In this document: piece after piece, positions 17,693-25,655 of the stretch
How the letters are laid out: the number at the start of each line of letters is the position of its first letter
How positions within the stretch are numbered: position 1 is the stretch's first letter
Source: Pseudorhizobium banfieldiae
Lineage (GTDB): Bacteria; Pseudomonadota; Alphaproteobacteria; Rhizobiales; Rhizobiaceae
Assembly: GCF_000967425.1 (NCBI RefSeq)
Contig: NZ_FO082820.1
Span: forward strand, 1,922,001-1,986,000
Length of the DNA: 64,000 nucleotides
Direction: 5' to 3'
Program-made: the position numbers and the translations under genes
Notes under the pieces: generated by a model
Told to the model about the DNA's origin: nothing
Seen by the model: only the letters and a program-made list of their open reading frames with translations
Database searches by the model: none

Positions 17693-17702
17693 TTCGTTTC
17701 CT

Positions 17703-18194
17703 TCAAGTCAGTCGTAGAGCGTCGTGGTCCTGGTCGAGCATGTGGCACAAAGCCTCGACCACCAGATTGTGATCCTCCCGTTGAGGCAGTCCCGAGACCG
17801 TTGCGGCGCCGATGCATCCGGTTCCTTTCAACGTGATCGGGAAGCTGCCACCATGCGTCGCATAGTCCGCCGATGGAAGCCCGTACTTCGCTTCAATGGT
17901 CGTGCCTTGCTGGGAAAGCGCCAACCCGACGGCATAGCTCGACCGGAAAAAGCGAAGGGTGACGGCCCGCTTTCGCCGTACCCACGAGGCATTGTCCGCC
18001 GTCGTGCCCGACAGGGCGCAGTAGAAGACCGGCATGGAATGGAGATGGATGTCGATCACCACGCCGGCACCTCGCTCCAGGGCCATGTCCCGCAGCAAGG
18101 AGCCAAGCCTCCAGGCCGCCTCCCCATCGAACTGCGGGAAGGCAAGTGCCCTCTCCTGCTCCAGTATCTTCTCCAGGTCTTTTTCTTCAGTCAT
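17703..18194 (-). CDS. UPF0303 / heme-degrading-domain protein (GlcG/HbpS fold)
   Basis: 163-residue protein of the GlcG/HbpS-like fold, matching the UPF0303 group (ALERGAGVVIDIHLH and SGLPQREDHNLVVEAL). Relatives bind heme or small ligands, but no enzymatic role is established for this group. The ATG at 18194 (MTEEKDLEK) was preferred over an in-frame upstream start because it fits family length. It is probably in an operon with the DUF924 gene that follows after 10 bp. Confidence 0.82.
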   Translation of the reverse strand: MTEEKDLEKILEQERALAFPQFDGEAAWRLGSLLRDMALERGAGVVIDIHLHSMPVFYCALSGTTADNASWVRRKRAVTLRFFRSSYAVGLALSQQGTTIEAKYGLPSADYATHGGSFPITLKGTGCIGAATVSGLPQREDHNLVVEALCHMLDQDHDALRLT

Positions 18195-18355
18195 TCCGAT
18201 ATCCGCTGTGTCCTGTCCGAGCATTCATGACGAACCAGGGGGATAAGTAAAGCCCGAGGGAATATCGCATTGAGACAGGGTGAGCCTTAGTCGGGGGCGA
18301 TGCGTGAATAACTCCTTCACCAAGGACTTGCCTTTCAGTGCGTGGAGGTTGAACA

Positions 18356-18439
18356 ATGAGCCGAAGCCACGTTAGCTCCCGTCAGCCGGCATGCTACCGG
18401 TCAGGGGCTCGCGGACCCACTGCTCGCAAGAGTTGGTGA
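18356..18439 (+). CDS. Possible 27-codon small open frame
   Basis: A GGAGG site at 18344-18348 stands at a good distance (7 bp) before ATG 18356, which opens a 27-codon frame ending in TGA at 18439, 28 bp before the cupin gene start. The predicted peptide is rich in Arg and Ser and resembles nothing I know. It may be a leader peptide for the cupin gene or chance. Confidence 0.22.
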   Translation: MSRSHVSSRQPACYRSGARGPTARKSW

Positions 18440-18467
18440 GCCCCGCCATATGTGCACGAGGAACGGC

Positions 18468-18950
18468 ATGTCAGACGACCATCACGATCATCCAGTCCCC
18501 GGGACAGACTGGCGCGACAACGGCGTCAAGGTCATACCCGGCAATTCGCTGGATCCGAACACCGCCCAGACGCCTGGAATGAACCGCGCGACCGCGATCA
18601 ATCATGCGCGCGCCGGAGCGGAGAAGATCTGGGCCGGCACCGTCACGATCCACGCCAACGCCAAGACCGGAGCCCACCACCACGGGGATCTCGAAAGCAT
18701 CATCTATGTCGTCAAGGGCAAGGCAAGGATGCGCTGGGGCAACAATCTGGAGTTCGTGGCAGAGGCAGGCCCTGGCGATTTCATCTACGTCCCACCCTTC
18801 GTGCCCCACCAGGAAATCAACGCCAGCCGGGATGAAACCCTGGAATGCGTCCTCGTTCGATCGGGTCAGGAACCCGTCGTCGTCAATCTGGACATAGAAC
18901 CGGTGGAGAAGCCCGAGGAAGTCTTGTGGAAGGATCCGATCCACCGCTGA
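18468..18950 (+). CDS. Cupin-domain protein
   Basis: 160-residue single-domain cupin. Motif 1 (AHHHGDLESIIYVVKG, around residues 65-80) and motif 2 (FVPHQEINASRDE, around 107-120) provide the His/Glu metal site of the conserved beta barrel. The N-terminus is His- and Asp-rich. Substrate is unknown; small cupins may be isomerases, dioxygenases or binding proteins. A GAGGAAC site precedes the chosen ATG, and an in-frame ATG 6 codons upstream lacks one. Confidence 0.82.
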   Translation: MSDDHHDHPVPGTDWRDNGVKVIPGNSLDPNTAQTPGMNRATAINHARAGAEKIWAGTVTIHANAKTGAHHHGDLESIIYVVKGKARMRWGNNLEFVAEAGPGDFIYVPPFVPHQEINASRDETLECVLVRSGQEPVVVNLDIEPVEKPEEVLWKDPIHR

Positions 18951-18986
18951 CCGTTGCGACGAGCGGTGGCCGTGTCGTCGCTTATG

Positions 18987-19649
18987 CTAACGGAATTGAA
19001 TGGATAGCCGCCCGCCGGCGCCTATCGCCACCCTAACCTCCCCGTAGTGCGGCAGCTTCGGATAGTCGGTTTCGACGGGATGCTGGTGGGTTGCCGTGAT
19101 CACCGTGATGGCGGTCCCAGCAGCCTCCGCAGCCGCGACACCGGCCAGGACATCCTCGAAGACCATTGCGTCGGGCGCATCGACGCCCAGTCGCTCTAGG
19201 CCGAGCTGGTAGCACTGAGGGTGGGGTTTCCCGACCGCAACATCCTCTGCGGTCACCATGATACGGGGTTGCGGCAGACCCGCGGCCGCGAGCCTTGCGC
19301 GCGCGAGGTCCATAGGCGCCGACGTCACGATGGCCCAGCGCTCCGGCGGCAGGGACGCCAGGAAATCAGCCGCGCCCTCGATCGCAACGACACCCTCGAC
19401 GTCTTCGATTTCGCCACGAAGGATTTCAGCTGCCTCCACCACCGGATCGATCCAGGGGAGGTTCAGGGCCGTAATGGTATCAATGCCGCGCTTGCCGTGC
19501 ATGGTCGGCAGGAAAGTCCCAAGATCCAGACCCTGCCGCGTGGCCCATCGGCCCCAAACCCGCTCCGCCGCAGCAATCGAATTGAGGATGGTGCCATCCA
19601 TGTCGAACAGGAAGCCGCCATAGGTCTTGGTGCTGGGAAACTGGTACAT
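18987..19649 (-). CDS. HAD-family sugar phosphatase-like hydrolase
   Basis: 220-residue haloacid dehalogenase superfamily enzyme with a small helical cap. All four motifs are visible: DMDGTILNS (nucleophile and acid Asp), the Ser of VTSAPMD, the Lys of GKPHPQCY and the acidic FEDVLAGV. The pattern is that of the beta-phosphoglucomutase/YfbT group of sugar phosphatases. The substrate is unknown. It is encoded alone, convergent with the cupin gene. Confidence 0.88.
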   Translation of the reverse strand: MYQFPSTKTYGGFLFDMDGTILNSIAAAERVWGRWATRQGLDLGTFLPTMHGKRGIDTITALNLPWIDPVVEAAEILRGEIEDVEGVVAIEGAADFLASLPPERWAIVTSAPMDLARARLAAAGLPQPRIMVTAEDVAVGKPHPQCYQLGLERLGVDAPDAMVFEDVLAGVAAAEAAGTAITVITATHQHPVETDYPKLPHYGEVRVAIGAGGRLSIQFR

Positions 19650-19751
19650 CAGAAGGTATGGGTCCGCCGGCGCGTCTGTTCATGCCGCTGCCAAGCGCGA
19701 CCACCCTTCATATTTCTGATGCGCTACGCATGCAAGCTGGAAGCGGCGGCA

Positions 19752-20666
19752 CTAATCCTGGTGGGACGCCCCGTCCCTCACTCTCGCCAGCCAGTCCGCG
19801 CTTGCCTGTATCCCGCCCAGCGGAAACACATGCACCCGCTCGATGGAACTTTCCGGGTAAGCTGCGCGATGGGCGGCGATGTCCACGAGGAAGTCCGTCG
19901 GTTCGTACGGAACCAGCAGCTTGCGCAGGTCGAGAGCCCGCTTCTGCAGGACGTTGAGCGACGGCCCGACGCCGCAGGCTACGGCATACTTGATGAGTGT
20001 CTGCAGCTTTGTCGGACCAGCGACACCGACATGGATAGGGAGAGTGATCCCGGCGGCCGCGATACGTTCAGCCCAGGCAATTACCGGTGCCGCCTCGAAC
20101 GCGAATTGCGTGACGATGGCCATCTCGGCATCCGTGCGCTCGGAGAAGGACTGCTTCCACTTGAGCGCCTCATCGACAACGGCTGTACCACCGTCACGAT
20201 CGATGTCCTTGTTCCCTTCGGGATGGCCGGCCACGTGCAGCCGGTCAAAGCCGAGCCGGTCGAACACGCCCGTTTCCAGCATTGCGATCGAGCTGTCGAG
20301 GTCGCCAGCCGGGGTTGAAACGCCGCCGCCCAGCAGCAGCGCCTGCGTGACACCCGCCTCCTCCCGATAGCGCCTTACCCAGGTCTCCAGCGTCAGGCGA
20401 TCCGGGATGATCCGCGCCGGAAGGTGCGGCATCGGCTGGAAGCCCTCATCCGTCAGGCGGCGCGCGGTCGCCACCATGTCGTCGATCGGCGTATCGCGGA
20501 TATGAGCCACGTAGACCCGCGTCCCCTGCGGCAGGATCTGCCGGAAGTCACCGATCTTGGCCGCTGTTCGCGGCATGACTTCAATGGAACAGTCCGTGAG
20601 CACGGATGCCAGCGAGGCTGAGTTCTCAGTCGTCGCGTCGTTGCGAAACACGCTTGTCATTCCCAT
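19752..20666 (-). CDS. metF: Methylenetetrahydrofolate reductase (MetF-type)
   Basis: 304-residue TIM-barrel flavoenzyme of the MetF family that interconverts 5,10-methylene- and 5-methyl-tetrahydrofolate. Family hallmarks include EVMPRTAAKI, the FAD-contact region LLLGGG and the C-terminal IERVHVFPLGGI. It lies 96 bp downstream of a tetrahydrofolate-dependent O-demethylase gene on the same strand. In that setting it most likely reoxidises the methyl-tetrahydrofolate made by the demethylase, as metF does next to ligM in Sphingobium; I infer this from context. The methionine-pathway metF could be elsewhere. Start taken at ATG 20666; ATG 20660 is also possible. Confidence 0.82.
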   Translation of the reverse strand: MGMTSVFRNDATTENSASLASVLTDCSIEVMPRTAAKIGDFRQILPQGTRVYVAHIRDTPIDDMVATARRLTDEGFQPMPHLPARIIPDRLTLETWVRRYREEAGVTQALLLGGGVSTPAGDLDSSIAMLETGVFDRLGFDRLHVAGHPEGNKDIDRDGGTAVVDEALKWKQSFSERTDAEMAIVTQFAFEAAPVIAWAERIAAAGITLPIHVGVAGPTKLQTLIKYAVACGVGPSLNVLQKRALDLRKLLVPYEPTDFLVDIAAHRAAYPESSIERVHVFPLGGIQASADWLARVRDGASHQD

Positions 20667-20727
20667 GGCCAACCCTAGACGTCCGACGTTCGAGCGGACG
20701 CTCCTCGTAAAGCAACAGAAACCGAGC

Positions 20728-20752
20728 GACGGGCGCGCATAGCACGCCCGTC
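20728..20752 (-). terminator. Intergenic hairpin between the O-demethylase and metF
   Basis: Perfect 8-bp stem GACGGGCG / CGCCCGTC with a 9-base loop, in the 96-bp gap of the probable operon. It is not followed by a strong T-run on the minus strand, so it may be an attenuator or an mRNA-stability hairpin rather than a full terminator. Confidence 0.4.
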
Positions 20753-20762
20753 ACGGGCCGGA

Positions 20763-22175
20763 TCAGCCGGCCTTCTTCGTACGCCAGCTCTCGGCGTAGT
20801 TCTCGCGAGCTTCGCGGGCATAGGGGGTTGCCGACACGCGCACACGGATCTCCGCCTGCTTGTGGCGTTCCGTCGATGTCTTGCCGGTGCCGCCGTTCGG
20901 CTCGCCCCATATCATCGTCAGTACGTCACCTTCCTGGACATCGGCATCGACCACGCCAAGCGAAAGCAGGCAGCGTTCGTTGTAGCTGTAGCCGTTGAAC
21001 ATCGACATGCCGACCATCTTGCCGTCGTGCATGACCATGTCGGCACTGGTGGACGCATAGTTAGGCTGCGGGAAATCGATCCACTTGTAGTGGTCTTCGC
21101 CGGGCTGGAAGGCGGAAGCGATGACCTTGACGACATCCTCGGCATTCCATTCGAAGGTTACCTTCTTGCGGTTCCTCCCGTCCTTCATCTTCTCAAGCGA
21201 CTGCTTGCCGATGAAGTCGGACTTCCAGCCGATGTAGAAACCGTATCCGAGTTCGAAGGGATTGACGTAGTAGTCTTCGATGTTGCTGGACACGAAGCTG
21301 CCGCCGATCGCCCCCGTCGCCTCATAGCTGTCGGCGCCCAGCCAGTCGCGGTACTCCTTCATCATGCCGTCACCGGTGTAGATCCCCGGCAGCGGCGACG
21401 GAATCCAGCCAGATTCCAGCGTGTTCGTGGAGTACGCGCGGCTGCCGACCTGGTGAAGGTCGACACCGGCGTCACGCGCCGACTGCAGGATCACGCTACG
21501 GATATACTCAAGATCAGCGTAAGGCCCCCAGATCTCGAGGCCAGGTGCGCCCGCCATGCCGTGGCGCAGTGCCTGCACCCGCTTGGAGCCAACATTGATC
21601 CAGTCGACGTGGAAGAACTTGATGTCCGGGACCGGACCGCCATTCATCTTCTCAAAGATCTTCGGCGCATCCGGCCCTTGGATCTGGAAGCGGTAGTGTG
21701 TGCGGTAGACCGCCTTGCCGTCCGGTCGCGAGGGCGAGCGTGGATCGCGATGTATACGCACGTTCCACTTGCCGATTGCCTGCTGGAACTGCACCCAGTT
21801 GGCGGTCGGGGCACGTCCGACGAGGATGAACTTGTCCTCCCGCTCCCGAAAGATGATCATGTCACCGATCACGTGGCCGGCCGGCGTCACCGGTACGAAG
21901 TGCTTTGCACGGTTCAGGTCGAAGTTGGCGAAGCTGTTGATCCCGACATACTCAAGGAAAGCAGCTGCCTGAGGCCCTTCGACGATCACTTCATCCATAT
22001 GGTGGGACTGATCGAACAGGACCGCGGATTCGCGCCAGGCACGCTGCTCGTCGCGCCAGTTTGTGAACTCCGGCGCCACTACCGGGTATACATACATTCC
22101 GACCTTGGAGTTGCGGAGCATCTCCACGACGTTGCCGCTGGCACTGATGACGTCCGAAAGACTGGATCTCGTCAC
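20763..22175 (-). CDS. Tetrahydrofolate-dependent O-demethylase, LigM/DesA-like (GcvT fold)
   Basis: 470-residue aminomethyltransferase-fold protein. Length and sequence pattern match the LigM/DesA group, which moves the O-methyl group of vanillate, 3-O-methylgallate or syringate to tetrahydrofolate. Features include an N-terminal ESAVLFDQSHHMDEVIVEGP, the substrate-side motif HVDWINVGSKRVQALRHGMAG, and GYGFYIGWKSDFIGKQSLEK with the C-terminal barrel behind it. Genuine GcvT proteins are about 370 residues and sit with gcvH and gcvP, which are absent. A metF gene follows and a GntR regulator precedes, with a perfect palindrome just upstream of the start. The true methoxylated substrate is unknown. 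Confidence 0.8.
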   Translation of the reverse strand: MTRSSLSDVISASGNVVEMLRNSKVGMYVYPVVAPEFTNWRDEQRAWRESAVLFDQSHHMDEVIVEGPQAAAFLEYVGINSFANFDLNRAKHFVPVTPAGHVIGDMIIFREREDKFILVGRAPTANWVQFQQAIGKWNVRIHRDPRSPSRPDGKAVYRTHYRFQIQGPDAPKIFEKMNGGPVPDIKFFHVDWINVGSKRVQALRHGMAGAPGLEIWGPYADLEYIRSVILQSARDAGVDLHQVGSRAYSTNTLESGWIPSPLPGIYTGDGMMKEYRDWLGADSYEATGAIGGSFVSSNIEDYYVNPFELGYGFYIGWKSDFIGKQSLEKMKDGRNRKKVTFEWNAEDVVKVIASAFQPGEDHYKWIDFPQPNYASTSADMVMHDGKMVGMSMFNGYSYNERCLLSLGVVDADVQEGDVLTMIWGEPNGGTGKTSTERHKQAEIRVRVSATPYAREARENYAESWRTKKAG

Positions 22176-22198
22176 GATATCTCCTCCCTGAGATGAGT

Positions 22199-22216
22199 GA
22201 TGATGTATACATCATC
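22199..22216. promoter_or_regulatory. Perfect 18-bp palindrome, probable GntR operator
   Basis: GATGATGTATACATCATC is its own reverse complement. It lies 24 bp upstream of the O-demethylase start codon and the core TGTATACA is typical of sites bound by FadR/VanR-type GntR regulators, one of which is encoded next door. Repression of the demethylase-metF unit, relieved by the aromatic substrate, is the simplest reading. Confidence 0.8.
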
Positions 22217-22320
22217 CTCATTCAGGGCAAAACATCAAGGGGGCTGAGGGCGAATTTCTCTCAGGCGTCATCCACCCTGTATGCATGCGGGTCCAGACTG
22301 CCTTGATTGATTACTGGAAA

Positions 22321-23061
22321 TCAGCTGTTGAGAAGTGCCAGCCCCGGGACGCGGAGGATCAGGTCAGGATCCTCGAGGGTCACATATTCGAGATTTCGGC
22401 GAGCAATCCGCGCATGCTCCCGCGCGATGAACTCTGCACGAGTGCCCTCCCGTGAACCGATCGCCGATACCAGCGCGCGATGCTGCTCCTGCGCCACATG
22501 AAGCGACTGCCTGAAGACATCGATATTTGTTCGGTCAGAGAGGAATGCCGAGGGTGAAGCGAAGGGCAGACGCGTTGCGCGATCGATTTCGCGCTGCAGG
22601 ACCGCACTGCCGGAGAGCTCCACCAGGATGCGGTGGAACTGCCCGTTGAGCTCCGAATAGCCCTCGAAATCCACGTCGTTGGGTGCCGCACCGAAACAGT
22701 CATCCAACTGGATCAGCACCTCTTCCATCTCCTGCAGCCGCCGCGCCGGCGCTCCGCGCTCGGCTGCGAGCCGCGCCGCCGTCCCTTCGAGCACGCCACG
22801 CAATTCGATCGCGTCTACGACATCGGCAAACGTGAAGCTGCGGACAACGAATCCGCCATTGGCGAGCCGGTCCAGCAACCCCTCCTCGGCCAGGCGCGAC
22901 ATCGCCTCGCGAATTGGAGTTCGGGAAATCTGCAGCGTCTCGGCAAGCGGTACCTCGAAAAGCCGCGTGCCGCCGGGAAAATCACCGTTCAGGATACGCT
23001 TGCGAAGTTCCATGAGCGCCGCAAGTGTGTGCGTCGTCCGCCCCGTATCCTCGATCGACAT
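22321..23061 (-). CDS. GntR-family (FadR/FCD subfamily) transcription regulator
   Basis: 246-residue regulator with an N-terminal winged helix (about 12-75, with LAETLQISRTPIREAMSRLAEEGLL) and a helical FCD ligand domain (about 83-210). FCD regulators bind small carboxylates, and VanR, which controls vanillate demethylation, belongs to this group. It lies directly upstream of the O-demethylase and metF genes on the same strand and divergent from an MFS transporter. It is therefore the likely local regulator, probably acting at the palindrome 22199-22216. Confidence 0.88.
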   Translation of the reverse strand: MSIEDTGRTTHTLAALMELRKRILNGDFPGGTRLFEVPLAETLQISRTPIREAMSRLAEEGLLDRLANGGFVVRSFTFADVVDAIELRGVLEGTAARLAAERGAPARRLQEMEEVLIQLDDCFGAAPNDVDFEGYSELNGQFHRILVELSGSAVLQREIDRATRLPFASPSAFLSDRTNIDVFRQSLHVAQEQHRALVSAIGSREGTRAEFIAREHARIARRNLEYVTLEDPDLILRVPGLALLNS

Positions 23062-23265
23062 GGTCCTGCCCCTGTTTCCTTGCCTGAAAATCTAGCGGGG
23101 GACCCGGATGCCCGCAAGCATATTTGCCACGCTGCATACATCCGCGGGAGCCAGACCTTGGCGTTTCGATCTCTCCCCTATAGCACTCTTCCGGGACATC
23201 TGCCCGCCCGTCGAGTCGCGGGCATGCACGATCGCCCACTGGCGGATGGGATTGAAGAGTAGGCA

Positions 23266-24435
23266 ATGACGACACGCTGGAGCCACGTCACCATAGCGGT
23301 GCTGGGAGGAGTTGCTGCGGCTGTGCATGTCGGCAAGGTTCCGCCTGCCTTGCCGCTTCTGCGCGACGAACTGCAACTCGATCTGGTCGCTGCCGGATGG
23401 CTCATGGGGCTGGTCGCGCTGATGGGCGGTCTTCTGGGCCTCGTCATGGGGCGCCTCGCCGATCGCGTCACGCACCGGCGCGCGATGATACTCAGCCTCG
23501 TGCTCCTGACATGCGGGAGCATGGCGGGTCTGTTCGCACACTCGGCAGCAATGCTTTTCGCCAGTCGGATCGTAGAGGGCTTCGGATTGATCCTGGCCGT
23601 CGTCGCTGCGCCTGCGCTCATTACGAGCGCGACCGAGGCCCGCGATCGGGGGCTCGCTTTTGCAATCTGGGCCGCCTGGTTGCCGGTCGGTGTCGGCGGA
23701 ATCATGCTCGTCTCACCGGTCCTGCTACCGGTCTACGGCTGGCGCGGCGCATGGATTGCCGCTGCACTTTTCACGCTCATACCCCTGGCAGCTCTCCTCC
23801 TGTCCAAGCCGGTCTCCTCCGTCACCGGAGCCACGCCGCCATCTTCCCTTCTCGATGGAGCAAGACTGACGGTCGCCCTTCCGACCACCTGGCTTCTTGG
23901 CGGAATGTTCCTGCTCTATGCGGCAAGCTTCATGTCCGTCTTCGGCTTTCTGCCAACGATGCTGATCGAGGAGAGCGGGCTCGCATTGGGAACGGCCTCC
24001 GTGATGACGGCAATCGCCGTACTCGCGAACGTACCGGGCAACATTGCCGGAGGCTATCTGCTACGTCACGGTGCGCGGCGATGGGCATTGATCGTCACCG
24101 CCTTCTTCCTTCTGTCGCTGAGCGCCTTCGTCGTCTTCGCATCCGAGCTGCCGCTGACGATCCGCTACACGGCCGCATTGCTCTACGCGGCAACCGGCGG
24201 GCTTCTTCCCGCCTCGATCATGAGCGCCCTCCCCGCCTATGCGGCCCGGCAGGACCTCGTCAGCACGATCAGCGGCTTTATCATGCAGGGCACCAATCTG
24301 GGGCAGTTTCTCGGACCGCTGCTACTCGCCGCCGTGGTATCCGCCAAGGGCTGGGCCGCGGCACCCTATTATGTCGCTGCGACAGCCCTCTTTGGTATCC
24401 TCCTTGCCTTGAAGTTCCGGCGCCGGGAGATCTGA
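23266..24435 (+). CDS. Major facilitator superfamily transporter
   Basis: 389-residue inner-membrane protein with about twelve hydrophobic segments. The loop between helices 2 and 3 carries the MFS motif GRLADRVTHRRAM. It starts 205 bp from the divergent GntR gene and probably imports or exports a compound handled by the demethylase module; a methoxylated aromatic acid is a guess. A purine-rich stretch (GAAGAGTAGG) precedes the ATG. Confidence 0.85.
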   Translation: MTTRWSHVTIAVLGGVAAAVHVGKVPPALPLLRDELQLDLVAAGWLMGLVALMGGLLGLVMGRLADRVTHRRAMILSLVLLTCGSMAGLFAHSAAMLFASRIVEGFGLILAVVAAPALITSATEARDRGLAFAIWAAWLPVGVGGIMLVSPVLLPVYGWRGAWIAAALFTLIPLAALLLSKPVSSVTGATPPSSLLDGARLTVALPTTWLLGGMFLLYAASFMSVFGFLPTMLIEESGLALGTASVMTAIAVLANVPGNIAGGYLLRHGARRWALIVTAFFLLSLSAFVVFASELPLTIRYTAALLYAATGGLLPASIMSALPAYAARQDLVSTISGFIMQGTNLGQFLGPLLLAAVVSAKGWAAAPYYVAATALFGILLALKFRRREI

Positions 24436-24452
24436 CTGGGACGGACAAGTTC

Positions 24453-25655
24453 TCACCGGTCTGCAAAACGCATTATGACCGGCACAGAGGCCAGGGCCAC
24501 GAAGGACGCACCGATAAACAGCGGCCCGTAGCCGAACGCTTCCGCAAGATAGCCGGCGACGACACCGCCTGCGAGGCTGACGAGCGCATCCATGCTTTGG
24601 AACAGCGTGAAGTCGACGCCAGCCTGACGAGGATCCGACCATCGCATGAACTGCGCGTAGAGGCCGACGAAGCCGAATGCCATGATGCCGGACGTACTGC
24701 CGATTGCGACCCCCATGAGCACCGGCACGGGTATTGCGTCCGTCCAGCCGGCGACAGCCAGCAGGCTCAGTGCCGCCGCCTGGAGGGCGAGCGCCAGGAG
24801 CAGCACCGGGCGGATCCCCCATGACCTGACGCAGGCGCCGCCTATCAGCGCTGCGGCCGAGCCTATCAACAGGGTGCCAACACCATTGAGTATCCCGACA
24901 GTCGTCAGTTCAACACCCTTGTCGACGAGAAACGGCGCGATCATCCCGAGCGCCGATTTCTGGGCGAGCACGAAGATCGCCGCGACAATCAGGCCTCTCC
25001 TCAGGAGCGGGCGCCCGAGGGCGTGACCCAGGGATGGCACATGGTGCCGCGCCTCGACTGGCATGCGGCGGACGACACGGAACAGGAAGGGCATGCCGAG
25101 CAGTACAACCAATCCTGCCATGGACCAGGTGGCGATCCGCCAGTCGGATGTGCCGACGAGATAGAGAAAAAGCCCACCACCCAGCGCGGCACCCAGATAG
25201 GCGCCACCAACCTGCGCCGCGTTGGCCCATCCGTGGTGACGCTGTGCCAGGCTCTGCACGGCAAAGCCATCGCAGGCAATGTCGACGGTGGAGGCGGCAA
25301 AGGCAACGACGATCAGGATGGTGAAGAGGCCGGTCCAGTTCGACGCGTCGAGCATCCCGACCGAGATCAGCCCCAGGACGGAGACAAGGCCTCCGACGAG
25401 CACGATCGAACCCGATCGATTGCGGCCGGCGACCGGCAGCCTGTAACGCTCCACCGCCGGCGCCCACAAGAACTTCAGCACCCATGGAAGCGCGATCAGC
25501 GAGACGAGACCTATGCGGTCGAGCGAGACACCCGCCTCACGCATCACCGCGGGAAGCCCCGTCCAGGTCATGCCGCCAATCACGCTCTGCGCGACATAGA
25601 GACCGGCGACGCCCATCAGGAGCATCGCCGGTGATGGTGGATTGGTCGTCGCCAT
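24453..25655 (-). CDS. Siderophore permease of the MFS, RhtX/FptX-like
   Basis: 400-residue inner-membrane protein with about twelve membrane segments, resembling the RhtX/FptX group of single-protein siderophore importers and, more distantly, AmpG. The chosen start ATG at 25655 overlaps the stop of the TonB receptor gene (ATGA), so the two are translationally coupled; a longer frame reaching into the receptor is not needed. Pairing with an outer-membrane siderophore receptor strongly supports a role in ferric-siderophore uptake as an alternative to an ABC permease. The siderophore is unknown. Confidence 0.78.
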   Translation of the reverse strand: MATTNPPSPAMLLMGVAGLYVAQSVIGGMTWTGLPAVMREAGVSLDRIGLVSLIALPWVLKFLWAPAVERYRLPVAGRNRSGSIVLVGGLVSVLGLISVGMLDASNWTGLFTILIVVAFAASTVDIACDGFAVQSLAQRHHGWANAAQVGGAYLGAALGGGLFLYLVGTSDWRIATWSMAGLVVLLGMPFLFRVVRRMPVEARHHVPSLGHALGRPLLRRGLIVAAIFVLAQKSALGMIAPFLVDKGVELTTVGILNGVGTLLIGSAAALIGGACVRSWGIRPVLLLALALQAAALSLLAVAGWTDAIPVPVLMGVAIGSTSGIMAFGFVGLYAQFMRWSDPRQAGVDFTLFQSMDALVSLAGGVVAGYLAEAFGYGPLFIGASFVALASVPVIMRFADR

